From Pseudomonas anatoliensis (GTDB taxonomy: Bacteria; Pseudomonadota; Gammaproteobacteria; Pseudomonadales; Pseudomonadaceae), in assembly GCF_017976235.1 (NCBI RefSeq), contig NZ_JACVHC010000007.1:1-64000 (forward strand): a DNA stretch of 64,000 bases, in the 5' to 3' direction. How positions within the stretch are numbered: position 1 is the stretch's first letter; each line of letters begins with the position of its first letter. Below, piece after piece: positions 54,445 through 63,813 of the stretch. The position numbers were made by a program, and so were the translations under genes. The notes below the pieces were generated by a model. That model was not told the DNA's origin, did no database searches, and saw only the letters and a list, made by a program, of their open reading frames with translations.

Positions 54445-55905
54445 TTAAAGGACGGAAGCAGTCTGCGGCAGCTTCGGCTGGCGATACAGATCCAGCAGCA
54501 CCTGATCCAGCACCGACGATGCACCAAACGGCGCCTTGTCGTTGAGGATCGCCACCACTGCCCAGGTGTTGCCGTTGACGTCGCGGCTGAAACCGGCAAT
54601 CGCGCGCACGGTGTTCAGGGTGCCGGTCTTGACGTGGGCTTCGCCGCGCATGGCGGTGGTCTTCAGGCGTTTGCGCATGGTGCCGTCGGTGCCTGCAATC
54701 GGCAGTGAGCTGATGTATTCGGCGGCATACGGGCTGTGCCACGCGGCTTGCAGCATGTTGGCCATCTCTCGGGCGCTGACCCGTTCGGCACGGGACAGGC
54801 CGGAACCGTTCTCCATCACCAGGTGCGGTGCGGTGATGCCTTTTTTCGCCAGCCACTGACGGACCACGCGCTGCGCTGCCCTGGCATCGTCACCGTCGGC
54901 GTCGTTGCGGAATTTCTGACCCAGGCTCAGGAACAGCTGCTGAGCCATGGTGTTGTTACTGTATTTGTTGATGTCGCGGATGATTTCCGCCAGATCCGGC
55001 GAGAATGCGCGAGCCAGCAGTTTGGCGTTGCTCGGGGTCGGCGCGAGACGGTCCCGGCCCTGAATGCTGCCACCCAGCTCCTTCCAGATCGCGCGAACGG
55101 CACCCGCGGTGTAAGTCGCGTGGTCGAGCAGCGACAGGTAGGTCTGCGAGCTGCAACCTTCACCCAACTGGCCGCCCACCGTCACGGTCACGCTGCCATC
55201 GGGTTGTGGCACCGGGTTGTAGCGCACGCCGCCAGTGCATTGCTTGGAAGGGAGAGCCTTGACCGTGTTTTCGATGCGGATGCTGGCGATCGGCGGTTCC
55301 ACCGAGATCAACACTCGGCCACCGTCATTGCGGGCGACGAAGCGCAGGGCCTTGAGGTTGACCAGCAGCGAGTCGGGTTTGACCAGAAACGGTTTGTTCT
55401 CGTCATTGCCGTCATCGTTGAATTCCGGCAGTTGTGGCTGCACGAAGAAATTGCGGTCCAGCACCAGATCGCCAGTGATCTGTGTGACGCCATTGGCACG
55501 CAGATCGCGCATCAACAGCCAGAGTTTTTCCATGTTCAGCTTCGGGTCGCCGCCACCCTTGAGGTAGAGGTTACCGTTGAGGATGCCGCCGCTCAGGGTG
55601 CCATCGGTGTAGAACTCGGTTTTCCACTGGTGGTTGGGGCCGAGCATTTCCAGCGCTGCATAGGTGGTCACCAGTTTCATGGTCGAGGCCGGGTTGACCG
55701 ACACATCGGCGTTGAACACGGTGGCTGTGCCTGGGCCATCGAGCGGCACCATCACCAGCGAAAGGGCGTTAGGCTGCAGTTTGCTCGCCTTGAGGGCCTT
55801 TTCGACGTTGGGGGTGAGGGCGGTATTGATTGGGGCAGCAGAGACAGGCAGGGCCAGAGGAAGAAAAAGGCCGGCGAAAAACAGTGGACGCAACGATTTG
55901 ATCAT
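54445..55905 (-). CDS. dacB: D-alanyl-D-alanine carboxypeptidase/endopeptidase (PBP4 type)
   Basis: A periplasmic class-C low-molecular-mass PBP of 486 residues that trims or cleaves peptidoglycan cross-links. It has a signal peptide (MIKSLRPLFFAGLFLPLALPVSA), the nucleophile motif STMK at 74-77, the SxN motif in KYSNNTM and the third motif in HVKTGTLN. The long insert between motifs 1 and 2 is that of the PBP4/DacB family. The frame opens at 55998; the ATG at 55905 directly precedes the signal peptide and is preferred. Confidence 0.93.
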   Translation of the reverse strand: MIKSLRPLFFAGLFLPLALPVSAAPINTALTPNVEKALKASKLQPNALSLVMVPLDGPGTATVFNADVSVNPASTMKLVTTYAALEMLGPNHQWKTEFYTDGTLSGGILNGNLYLKGGGDPKLNMEKLWLLMRDLRANGVTQITGDLVLDRNFFVQPQLPEFNDDGNDENKPFLVKPDSLLVNLKALRFVARNDGGRVLISVEPPIASIRIENTVKALPSKQCTGGVRYNPVPQPDGSVTVTVGGQLGEGCSSQTYLSLLDHATYTAGAVRAIWKELGGSIQGRDRLAPTPSNAKLLARAFSPDLAEIIRDINKYSNNTMAQQLFLSLGQKFRNDADGDDARAAQRVVRQWLAKKGITAPHLVMENGSGLSRAERVSAREMANMLQAAWHSPYAAEYISSLPIAGTDGTMRKRLKTTAMRGEAHVKTGTLNTVRAIAGFSRDVNGNTWAVVAILNDKAPFGASSVLDQVLLDLYRQPKLPQTASVL

Positions 55906-56139
55906 ATGAAATAAAACCCTGCAAAAGAGGGGGAGAAAAACGAGGACATGGATGAAAAAGTCCTCAGTGGTCACGAAAGTGTCGGCATTATGCCCCAAGG
56001 TGTAACCGCTTGTGCCGTCCCCGGGGTGGCTAATCAGTGATTTTTTTACAGGCGGTCGGCCATAGTGTCCAGAGAGTCGGGCAAATGACGTCTTAAACTG
56101 GTAAAGTGCCGGCCGTTATTACTTAAGAGGATTGTTCCA

Positions 56140-56484
56140 ATGGCGACTAACCGTTCCCAGCGTCTGCGCAAAAAACTGTGCGTTGATGAATTTCAAGAGC
56201 TGGGTTTCGAACTGAACCTGGACTTCAAAGAAGATTTGTCCGAAGAAGCCATTGACGCTTTCCTCGAAGCCTTCATCAAAGAAGCCATGGAAGCCAATGG
56301 TCTGGGTTATGTTGGCGGCGACGACTTTGGTCTGGTATGCCTGCAGAAGCGTGGCTCGGTCAACGAAGAGCAGCGCGCTGCTGTTGAAGCCTGGCTGAAA
56401 ACCCGTAGCGAACTGACTGAAGCAACCGTCAGCCCGCTGCTGGACGTTTGGTATCCGGAAAAGCCGATCAACGCGGCTAAGTGA
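56140..56484 (+). CDS. YggL-family 50S ribosome-binding protein
   Basis: A 114-residue DUF469/YggL-like protein. The conserved core is RSQRLRKKLCVDEFQELGFEL and LGYVGGDDFGLVC. Relatives associate with the 50S subunit, with a role not well defined. A clear terminator follows. The gene stands alone. Confidence 0.88.
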   Translation: MATNRSQRLRKKLCVDEFQELGFELNLDFKEDLSEEAIDAFLEAFIKEAMEANGLGYVGGDDFGLVCLQKRGSVNEEQRAAVEAWLKTRSELTEATVSPLLDVWYPEKPINAAK

Positions 56485-56489
56485 TACTG

Positions 56490-56526
56490 AAAAAAACGGC
56501 GACCTGAGGGTCGCCGTTTTTTTTCG
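56490..56526. terminator. Bidirectional intrinsic terminator
   Basis: AAAAAACGGCGACC and GGTCGCCGTTTTTT around TGAG; a T-run on each strand. Serves the YggL gene and possibly the minus-strand BenE-type gene. Confidence 0.88.
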
Positions 56527-56528
56527 TT

Positions 56529-56614
56529 GATCAAAAGATCGCAGCCTTCGGCAGCTCCTACAGGATTTACACATAGCCCGTGTAGGAGCTGCCGAAGGCT
56601 GCGATCTTTTGATC
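56529..56614. repeat. REP pair (CTGCCGAAGGCTGCGATC type)
   Basis: GATCAAAAGATCGCAGCC at the left, inverse at the right, ending at the stop codon of the BenE-type transporter. Confidence 0.9.
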
Positions 56615-57805
56615 TTACGCTTTACGCCAATTCAAAATCAGCAGCGTCACAACCCCCGCAACAATCCCCCAAAACGCCGAACCGATGGAAAACAGCGTCA
56701 GCCCCGATGCCGTCACCATAAACGTGATCAGCGCCGCTTCGCGTTCCTTCACTTCAGCCATCGCGATGCTCAAGCCATTGATGATCGAGCCAAACAGCGC
56801 CAGCGCGGCAATCGACAGCACCAGTTCCTTCGGCAGTGCGGCAAACAACGCGGCCAAAGTTGCGCCGAACACACCGGCGATCCCGTAGAAAATCCCGCAC
56901 CACACTGCTGCGGTGTAGCGTTTGTTGCGATCTTCATGGGCGTGCGGCCCGGTGCAGATTGCCGCGCTGATGGCGGCCAGGTTGATGCCGTGTGAACCGA
57001 ACGGCGCCAGTAACAACGAAGCGATACCGGTAGTGGTGATCAGCGGCGAGGCCGGGACGGTGTAGCCGTCGGCGCGCAGCACGGCAATGCCGGGCATATT
57101 CTGCGAAGTCATGGCCACGACGAACAGCGGAATGCCGATGCTGATGGTGGCCGCCAACGAAAAGTGCGGCGTCGTCCACACCGGCGTTGCCACCTCCAGA
57201 TGAAAACCGCTGAAGTCCAGCAGTCCCATGAAGCCCGACAGCGCGGTGCCGATCAGCAGTGCGGCGAGCACGGCATAGCGTGGCGACAGGCGTTTGACCA
57301 ATAAATAGGTGAAGAACATGCCCAATACCAGGCCGGTGCGGTGTTGCGCGGCGACGAAGATTTCGCTGCCGATCTTGAACAGAATCCCCGCCAGCAAGGC
57401 TGCCGCCAGTGAGGCCGGGATCTTCTTCATCAGTCGTTCGAAACTACCGGTCAGCCCGCAGATCGTCACCAGCACCGCGCAGGTAATGTAGGCGCCGATG
57501 GCTTCGCCATAGCTCACGCCGCCAAGACTGGTGATCAACAACGCCGCGCCGGGTGTCGACCAGGCAATGGTGATCGGCGTGCGATAGCGCAGCGACAGGC
57601 CGATCGAGCACACCGCCATGCCAATCGAAATCGCCCAGATCCACGAAGAAATCTGCCCGCTGGTCAGGCCCGCCGCTTGCCCGGCCTGGAACATCAGCAC
57701 CAGGGAGCTGGTGTAACCGGTCATCATCGCAATGAAACCGGCGACGATGGCGGAAGGCGATGTGTCCGCGAAGGGGCGTAGTTGCGTGTGCGTGGCGTCG
57801 TTCAT
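56615..57805 (-). CDS. BenE-family membrane transporter
   Basis: A 396-residue inner-membrane protein with about 12 hydrophobic segments, of the benzoate:H+ symporter (BenE) family: SAIVAGFIAMMTGYTSSLVLMFQAG at the start and SWIWAISIGMAVCSIGLSL. The AQNMPG-like motif of the family appears as TSQNMPGIAVLRADGY. There is no benzoate catabolic gene nearby; beyond the divergent GntR gene lie purine genes, so purine or related uptake is a possible alternative. Substrate uncertain. Confidence 0.87.
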   Translation of the reverse strand: MNDATHTQLRPFADTSPSAIVAGFIAMMTGYTSSLVLMFQAGQAAGLTSGQISSWIWAISIGMAVCSIGLSLRYRTPITIAWSTPGAALLITSLGGVSYGEAIGAYITCAVLVTICGLTGSFERLMKKIPASLAAALLAGILFKIGSEIFVAAQHRTGLVLGMFFTYLLVKRLSPRYAVLAALLIGTALSGFMGLLDFSGFHLEVATPVWTTPHFSLAATISIGIPLFVVAMTSQNMPGIAVLRADGYTVPASPLITTTGIASLLLAPFGSHGINLAAISAAICTGPHAHEDRNKRYTAAVWCGIFYGIAGVFGATLAALFAALPKELVLSIAALALFGSIINGLSIAMAEVKEREAALITFMVTASGLTLFSIGSAFWGIVAGVVTLLILNWRKA

Positions 57806-57841
57806 GACGGCGGTGTTCCTTATATCAATGACATTATTTCC

Positions 57842-57927
57842 CTGTAGGAGCTGCCGAAGGCTGCGATCTTTTGATCTCGCTTCTAAAAAACAACATCAAA
57901 AGATCGCAGCCTTCGGCAGCTCCTACA
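57842..57927. repeat. REP pair (CTGCCGAAGGCTGCGATC type)
   Basis: CTGTAGGAGCTGCCGAAGG at the left, inverse at the right. In the gap between the divergent transporter and GntR genes. Confidence 0.9.
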
Positions 57928-58043
57928 TGAGCAGATCGCGTTTGGGCGGCGGATTCTGTGATGAAGCCTAAACTTAAAAGTAACGGATCGTTGCAATACA
58001 GCGGTGGTCACAAACAGCCGTACAGTCGTGTTGCCACCATTCA

Positions 58044-58053
58044 TTGTGTACAA
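58044..58053. promoter_or_regulatory. Candidate GntR operator upstream of the purine-cluster regulator
   Basis: TTGTGTACAA (within ATTGTGTACAAT) fits TTGT-N2-ACAA, the FadR-subfamily pattern also seen at 8093 and 14997. It is about 95 bp before the GntR gene and 240 bp from the divergent transporter start. Confidence 0.5.
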
Positions 58054-58146
58054 TCGCGCTGTTTTTTACGCGATACTTGCCAGCGACCTACTGTGCCGTA
58101 TTACAGTCACGGTCTATTCGCCGCAGTTCTCCCGACTCGAGTGCCC

Positions 58147-58911
58147 ATGAACGAACAGTTGCAACCCCTCAAGAAACAACCGCGAGCAGGCAAAGCCGGC
58201 CGCAGCGGGACCCAGGACGATATTGTCTACGCGCACATCTTCGAGGCCATCCTCGAACAGCGTCTGGCGCCCGGCACCAAGTTGAGCGAAGAAGCGCTGG
58301 GGGAAATCTTTGGGGTCAGTCGCACCATCATTCGCCGCGCGCTGTCGCGTCTGGCCCATGAAGGTGTGGTGCTGTTGCGGCCGAACCGTGGCGCCGTCGT
58401 TGCCAGCCCGAGCGTGGAAGAAGCGCGTCAGGTGTTCATGGCCCGCCGCTTGGTCGAGCGCGCGATCACTGAACTGGCCGTGCTGCACGCCACCGCCGAA
58501 CAGATCGCCGAATTGCGCCAAATGGTCAACGACGAGCGCGACAGCTTCTCGCGCGGTGATCGCGGCGCCGGTATTCGTCTGTCGGGTGAGTTCCACCTGA
58601 AACTGGCGGAAGCGGCGAAGAACGCGCCGCTGGTCAGCTTCCAGCGCAGCCTGGTCTCGCAGACCTCGCTGATCATCGCTCAGTATGAAAGCGGTAACCG
58701 CTCGCACTGCTCCTACGACGAACACACCCAGTTGATCGACGCCATTGAAGCGCGCAACGGTGAGTTGGCGGTGGATCTGATGATGCATCACATGGATCAC
58801 ATCGACAGCAAACTCAATCTCGATGAGGAAGGCGCGTCGGATGATCTGCATGCGGTGTTCTCGCATTTGTTGCAGACCAAAAAGCCGGGACGTCCAGCGG
58901 CCAAGCTTTGA
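58147..58911 (+). CDS. GntR-family (FCD) transcriptional regulator
   Basis: A 254-residue FadR-type regulator. The winged HTH includes KLSEEALGEIFGVSRTIIRRALSRLAHEGVV, followed by an FCD domain with metal-site residues in GEFHLKLAEAAKNAPL. It lies beside guaD-xdhC-xdhB-xdhA (convergent) and a BenE-type transporter (divergent), as in P. aeruginosa near PA1520, so purine catabolism is the likely regulon. The frame opens at 57958; the ATG at 58147 gives the normal family N-terminus, since the upstream residues look like leader DNA and contain the operator. Confidence 0.88.
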   Translation: MNEQLQPLKKQPRAGKAGRSGTQDDIVYAHIFEAILEQRLAPGTKLSEEALGEIFGVSRTIIRRALSRLAHEGVVLLRPNRGAVVASPSVEEARQVFMARRLVERAITELAVLHATAEQIAELRQMVNDERDSFSRGDRGAGIRLSGEFHLKLAEAAKNAPLVSFQRSLVSQTSLIIAQYESGNRSHCSYDEHTQLIDAIEARNGELAVDLMMHHMDHIDSKLNLDEEGASDDLHAVFSHLLQTKKPGRPAAKL

Positions 58912-58930
58912 GCTGATACCGAGTCGCTTC

Positions 58931-59025
58931 CATCGCGAGCAGGCTCACTCCTACATTGGATCTGCGGTGCACACAAAATATGTGAACAACAAAGATCAAC
59001 TGTAGGAGTGAGCCTGCTCGCGATA
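58931..59025. repeat. REP pair (GTAGGAGTGAGCCTGCTCGCGAT type)
   Basis: CATCGCGAGCAGGCTCACTCC at the left, inverse at the right, with a longer AT-rich centre than other copies. Just after the GntR gene. Confidence 0.9.
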
Positions 59026-59039
59026 GCGCTCTGACAGGC

Positions 59040-59083
59040 AAAAAAAATCCCCCGGGGCTCAACACCACCGGGGGATTTTTTGT
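59040..59083. terminator. Bidirectional intrinsic terminator
   Basis: AAAAAAATCCCCCGG and CCGGGGGATTTTTT with a 12-nt loop; poly-A on the left and poly-T on the right. Serves the convergent GntR and guaD genes. Confidence 0.88.
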
Positions 59084-59095
59084 GCCTGTGAAAAC

Positions 59096-60400
59096 TTAGC
59101 GCTGATGCACCAGCGCACCCGCCGCATAAGTCTGCGCCACCGTCCGGTCATCGCCCAGCGTCATCAACACAAACAACGTCTCGGCAATGTTATTCGCCTG
59201 TTTCAAGCGATAGCTCAGCAACGGCGTGGCGTTGTAATCCAGCACCAGGAAGTCAGCGTCGCTGCCCGGTTGCAGGTTGCCGATCTTGTCTTCCAGACGC
59301 AGCGCCCGCGCGCCCCCCAACGTCGCCAGATACAACGACTTGAACGGACTCAGACGCGCGCCCTGCAACTGCATCACTTTGTAGGCTTCGTTCAGTGTTT
59401 GCAGCAAAGAGAAACTGGTGCCGCCGCCAACGTCAGTGCCCAGACCCACGTTCAACTTGTGCTTTTCGGCCATCGGCAGATTGAACAAGCCGCTGCCCAG
59501 GAAGAGGTTCGACGTCGGGCAGAACGAAACGGCCGAGCCGGTTTGCGCCAGCCGCGCACATTCGTCGTCGCACAGGTGCACGCCGTGGGCGAATACCGAG
59601 CGCTCGCCGAGCAGCTTGTAGTGATCGTAAACGTCCAGGTAGCCCTTGCGCTCCGGGAACAGTTCCTTGACCCACTCGATTTCCTTGAGGTTCTCGCTGA
59701 TGTGGGTCTGCATGTACAGATCCGGATATTCAGTCAGCAATTGCCCGGCGAGGGTCAGTTGCTCCGGGGTGCTGGTCGGCGCGAAACGCGGGGTGACCGC
59801 ATAGTGCAGGCGGCCCTTGCCGTGCCAGCGCTCGATCAGCGCCTTGCTCTCGACGTAGCTGGATTCGGCGGTGTCGGTGAGGTAGTCCGGCGCGTTGCGG
59901 TCCATCATCACTTTGCCGGCGATCATCCGCAGATCGAGTTTCTCGGCCGCTTCAAAGAATGAGTTCACCGACTGCGGATGAACGCTGCCGAACACCAGCG
60001 CCGTGGTGGTGCCGTTGCGCAGCAGTTCCTTGACGAAAATGTCAGCGACTTCATCGGCGTGCGCCTTGTCGCCGAACTGGCTTTCGCACGGGAAGGTGTA
60101 AGTGTTGAGCCAGTCGAGCAGTTGCTCGCCGTAGGCGCCGACCATGCCGGTTTGTGGCAGGTGGATGTGGGTGTCGATAAAGCCCGGAGTGATCAGGGCA
60201 TCTTGATAATGGTTGATTTCGATATCTGCCGGCAGCGTCGGCAGCAATTCGCTGGCGTGGCCGATGGCGCTGATCTTGCCGCCATCGACCACCAGCAGGC
60301 CGTCCTCGAAATATTCATAGGAGGCTTCGATACCGACTTCGGCGGGATCGGCAATGCTGTGCAGGATGGCGGCGCGGTAGGCTTTGCGAGTCAGAGGCAT
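59096..60400 (-). CDS. guaD: Guanine deaminase
   Basis: Deaminates guanine to xanthine, feeding xanthine dehydrogenase encoded next door. Its 434 residues carry the amidohydrolase metal motif FIDTHIHLPQTG (His78, His80), QTHISENLKE, FAHGVHLCDDE and the Asp of LGTDVGGGTS. It is the last gene of the xdhA-xdhB-xdhC-guaD run, 13 bp after xdhC. Confidence 0.96.
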   Translation of the reverse strand: MPLTRKAYRAAILHSIADPAEVGIEASYEYFEDGLLVVDGGKISAIGHASELLPTLPADIEINHYQDALITPGFIDTHIHLPQTGMVGAYGEQLLDWLNTYTFPCESQFGDKAHADEVADIFVKELLRNGTTTALVFGSVHPQSVNSFFEAAEKLDLRMIAGKVMMDRNAPDYLTDTAESSYVESKALIERWHGKGRLHYAVTPRFAPTSTPEQLTLAGQLLTEYPDLYMQTHISENLKEIEWVKELFPERKGYLDVYDHYKLLGERSVFAHGVHLCDDECARLAQTGSAVSFCPTSNLFLGSGLFNLPMAEKHKLNVGLGTDVGGGTSFSLLQTLNEAYKVMQLQGARLSPFKSLYLATLGGARALRLEDKIGNLQPGSDADFLVLDYNATPLLSYRLKQANNIAETLFVLMTLGDDRTVAQTYAAGALVHQR

Positions 60401-60413
60401 GAGGGTTCTCTAA

Positions 60414-61271
60414 TCAGTTTGAGGCTTTGAGTTTGGTGGCCGGACTGCGGCGCGAAAGGGGCAGCAGTTTGGCAATCGGTTCGGCGCTGGCTGTGTGCTG
60501 GCCGAAATTGGCGTTATAGGTGGCGATGATTTCGCCGGCGATGGAGATGGCGATTTCCACAGGCAACTTGCCTTTGACTTCGCCGATACCCATCGGGCAG
60601 CGCATGCGTTGCACGACGCTGGCGTCGAAGCCGCGGTCACGCAGACGGTGTTCGAACTTGGCGCGTTTGGTCTTCGAGCCGATCAGGCCGAACCAGGTGA
60701 AATCGTTGCGCTTGAGGATGGCGGCGGTGAGTTCCAGATCCAATTGATGATTGTGGGTCATGACGATGCAATAACTGCCGGCGGGCAGGTCATCGATTTC
60801 ATCCACAGGCTCTTCGGCGACGATTTTACGGACGCCGTGGGGAATCTGCGCGGGGAATTCTTCTTCCCGGGAATCGATCCAGCGCACCCGGCAGGGCAGG
60901 CTGGCGAGCAGCGGCACCAAGGCGCGACCGACATGGCCGGCGCCAAACACGGCGATCTGCGCCTGCACCTGACCCATCGGTTCGAACAGCAACACCGTGG
61001 CGCCACCGCAGCACTGACCCAGACTGGCACCGAGGCTGAAGCGCTCCAGATGAGTATCCTGCTTGCCGCTGGCGAGCATCTCACGGGCGATCTGCATGGC
61101 TTTGTATTCCAGGTGCCCGCCACCGATGGTGTCGAAGATCTGGCGGGCGCTGACGACCATTTTCGAGCCGGCATTGCGTGGCGTCGAGCCGAGCTCTTCG
61201 ATGATCGTCACCAGCACACAGGGCTCGCCCTGGTTCTGCAGGTCGGCGAGGGCGTCGATCCAGTTGTACAT
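60414..61271 (-). CDS. xdhC: Xanthine dehydrogenase accessory protein XdhC
   Basis: A 285-residue chaperone that binds the molybdenum cofactor, promotes its sulfuration and inserts it into XdhB. It has an N-terminal XdhC/CoxI domain (GSTPRNAGSKMVVS) and a C-terminal Rossmann-like domain (VFGAGHVGRALVPLL). SLGQCCGG holds Cys residues likely to contact the cofactor. The GTG two codons earlier is possible; GAGG five nt before the ATG at 61271 decides. Confidence 0.94.
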   Translation of the reverse strand: MYNWIDALADLQNQGEPCVLVTIIEELGSTPRNAGSKMVVSARQIFDTIGGGHLEYKAMQIAREMLASGKQDTHLERFSLGASLGQCCGGATVLLFEPMGQVQAQIAVFGAGHVGRALVPLLASLPCRVRWIDSREEEFPAQIPHGVRKIVAEEPVDEIDDLPAGSYCIVMTHNHQLDLELTAAILKRNDFTWFGLIGSKTKRAKFEHRLRDRGFDASVVQRMRCPMGIGEVKGKLPVEIAISIAGEIIATYNANFGQHTASAEPIAKLLPLSRRSPATKLKASN

Positions 61272-61306
61272 ATCCACCTCGACATCGTTGTTGTCTGTTC
61301 GGGCCT

Positions 61307-61399
61307 CATCGCTGGCAAGCCAGCTCCCACAGGATTTGCGGTGTAACGCCTATCGGTTAAACACCACAAAACCCTGTGGGAGCTGGCTTGCCAGCGATG
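61307..61399. repeat. REP pair (GTGGGAGCTGGCTTGCCAGCGATG type)
   Basis: CATCGCTGGCAAGCCAGCTCCCAC at the left and the inverse at the right. Between xdhB and xdhC, inside the operon. The only copy of this REP version in the window. Confidence 0.9.
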
Positions 61400-61413
61400 G
61401 CCGCGCCTCGGTC

Positions 61414-63813
61414 TTAAAGCGAAGCCAACTCGGTTTCAGCTTCGACGGCTTTCACAGCCTTAAGCTGCCGCATCTGCTCACAGCCCCACAACACCCGCTC
61501 CGGGGTCGCCGGGGCATCGATCTTCGGCTGATGCTTGTAGTCGCCGAGACTCGCCACCGCATCCTTGATCGCACACCACGCGGCAATGCCGAGCATGAAC
61601 GGCGGCTCACCAACGGCCTTGGAGTGGAACACGGTGTCTTCCGGGTTCTTGCGGTTTTCTACCAGTTTCACTCGCAGATCCAGCGGCATGTCCGCCACGG
61701 CCGGGATCTTGTAACTGGCCGGGCCGTTGGTCATCAGCTTGCCCTTGTTGTTCCAGACCAGCTCTTCCATGGTCAGCCAGCCCATGCCCTGAACGAAGCC
61801 GCCTTCAACCTGACCGATGTCGATGGACGGGTTCAGCGAGGCGCCGACGTCGTGGAGAATGTCGGTACGCAGCATCTTGTATTCGCCGGTCAGGGTGTCG
61901 ACGATCACTTCGCAGCACGCCGCGCCGAAGGCGAAGTAGTAGAACGGACGGCCACGCGCCTGGCTGCGGTCGTAGTAGATTTTCGGGGTCTTGTAGAACC
62001 CGGTGCTCGACAGCGACACCTGATTGAAATACGCCTGCTGGATCAGCGCTTCAAAGGTCAGGATGTGGTCGCGAACACGTACGTGGCCGTTATGGAATTC
62101 GACGTCTTCCTCGCTGACTTTGAAGTGCCGTGCGGCGAACTCAACCAAGCGTTGCTTGATGATCTCGGCGGCATTCTGGGCGGCTTTACCATTGAGGTCA
62201 GCGCCGCTGGAAGCAGCGGTTGGCGAGGTGTTTGGCACCTTGTCGGTATTGGTCGCGGTGATCTGTACGCGATCGATTTCGACCTGGAACACTTCGGCCA
62301 CGACCTGCGCGACTTTGGTGTTCAGGCCCTGGCCCATTTCTGTGCCGCCATGGTTCAGGTGGATGCTGCCGTCGGTGTAGATGTGGATCAAGGCACCTGC
62401 CTGGTTCAAGAAACTCGCGGTGAAGGAAATACCGAATTTCACCGGGGTCAGCGCCAAGCCTTTTTTCAGAATCGGGCTGTTGGCGTTGTAGCGACGGATC
62501 GCTTCGCGGCGCTCGTAATATTGGCTGCTTTCTTCCAGCTCCGCGGTCATTTCTTCGAGCATGTTGTGCTCGACGGTCTGGTAGTAATGGGTGACGTTGC
62601 GCTCGGTCTTGCCGTAGTAGTTGGCCTTGCGCACCGCGAGTGGGTCGAGGTTCAGGTGACGGGCAATCGCGTCCATCACTTCTTCGATCGCGACCATCCC
62701 TTGCGGCCCGCCGAAACCACGGTAGGCGGTGTTCGAGGCGGTGTTGGTCTTGCAGCGGTGACCGTTGATGGTCGCATCGCCCAGGTAATACGAGTTGTCC
62801 GAATGGAACATCGCGCGGTCGACAATCGACGCCGACAAATCCGGCGAGTAGCCGCAGTTGCCGGCCAGTTCCATGTTGATCCCGTGCAGGCGCCCGGTGC
62901 TGTCGAAGCCTACGTCGTATTCGACATAGAACGGGTGACGCTTGCCGGTCATCAGCATGTCTTCGACGCGCGGCAGGCGCATTTTGGTCGGCTGGCCGGT
63001 GAGATGCGCAACCACTGCGCACAGGCACGCGGGGCTTGCCGCCTGAGTTTCCTTGCCACCGAAACCACCGCCCATGCGGCGCATGTCGACGACGATTTTG
63101 TTCATGGAGACGTCGAGCACTTCAGCGACCAGTTTCTGCACTTCGGTCGGGTTCTGCGTCGAGCAGTAAACGATCATGCCGCCGTCTTCGGTAGGCATCA
63201 CCGAGGAGATTTGCGTCTCCAGGTAGAAGTGTTCCTGACCGCCGATGTGCAGCGTGCCTTGAATGCGATGATCGGCCGTCGCCAGTGCGGAGACCGAATC
63301 GCCGCGCTGGTGGGTGTGGCTGTCGAGGACGAAGTGACGCTTGCGCAGCGCTTCGACCACATCCAGCACCGGCTCGAGGTCTTCGTATTCGATGATCGCA
63401 GCCATTGCTGCCTTGCGTGCGGTTTCCAGATCTTTCGCCGCCACGGCGAGCACCGGTTGCCCGACAAACTGCACATCATCGATGGCCAGCAACGGGTCGC
63501 CCGGCATCAGCGGGCCGATGTCTTTCAGGCCCGGGACGTCTTCGTGGGTGATGGCGATGCGTACGCCTTCGAAGGCATAACAAGGCTTGGTATCGATGCT
63601 GATGATCTTCGCGTGAGCGCGGTCCGACAGGCGTGCGTACAGGTGCAGCTGATTGGGAAATTCCAGGCGATCATCGATGTACTGCGCTTCACCGGACACA
63701 TGTTTGGCGGCGCTGTCGTGCTTGACGCTGCGGCCGACACCGGTGGTCAGGTCCTGGGCGAACAATTCGGCCAGCTCAGCCTGGGTCTTCTCTACGGCGT
63801 GATGGTTAGACAT
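61414..63813 (-). CDS. xdhB: Xanthine dehydrogenase, molybdopterin-binding subunit
   Basis: A 799-residue large subunit that oxidises hypoxanthine and xanthine to urate at a Mo centre. Cofactor motifs are GGGFGGKET, AYRGFGGPQG, the substrate loop near NHGGTEMGQGLNTK and the C-terminal GEPPFMLGIAAW, with Glu as catalytic base. MSNHHAVEKTQAEL is the natural start; it overlaps the xdhA stop by eight bp. A REP pair separates it from xdhC. Confidence 0.96.
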   Translation of the reverse strand: MSNHHAVEKTQAELAELFAQDLTTGVGRSVKHDSAAKHVSGEAQYIDDRLEFPNQLHLYARLSDRAHAKIISIDTKPCYAFEGVRIAITHEDVPGLKDIGPLMPGDPLLAIDDVQFVGQPVLAVAAKDLETARKAAMAAIIEYEDLEPVLDVVEALRKRHFVLDSHTHQRGDSVSALATADHRIQGTLHIGGQEHFYLETQISSVMPTEDGGMIVYCSTQNPTEVQKLVAEVLDVSMNKIVVDMRRMGGGFGGKETQAASPACLCAVVAHLTGQPTKMRLPRVEDMLMTGKRHPFYVEYDVGFDSTGRLHGINMELAGNCGYSPDLSASIVDRAMFHSDNSYYLGDATINGHRCKTNTASNTAYRGFGGPQGMVAIEEVMDAIARHLNLDPLAVRKANYYGKTERNVTHYYQTVEHNMLEEMTAELEESSQYYERREAIRRYNANSPILKKGLALTPVKFGISFTASFLNQAGALIHIYTDGSIHLNHGGTEMGQGLNTKVAQVVAEVFQVEIDRVQITATNTDKVPNTSPTAASSGADLNGKAAQNAAEIIKQRLVEFAARHFKVSEEDVEFHNGHVRVRDHILTFEALIQQAYFNQVSLSSTGFYKTPKIYYDRSQARGRPFYYFAFGAACCEVIVDTLTGEYKMLRTDILHDVGASLNPSIDIGQVEGGFVQGMGWLTMEELVWNNKGKLMTNGPASYKIPAVADMPLDLRVKLVENRKNPEDTVFHSKAVGEPPFMLGIAAWCAIKDAVASLGDYKHQPKIDAPATPERVLWGCEQMRQLKAVKAVEAETELASL

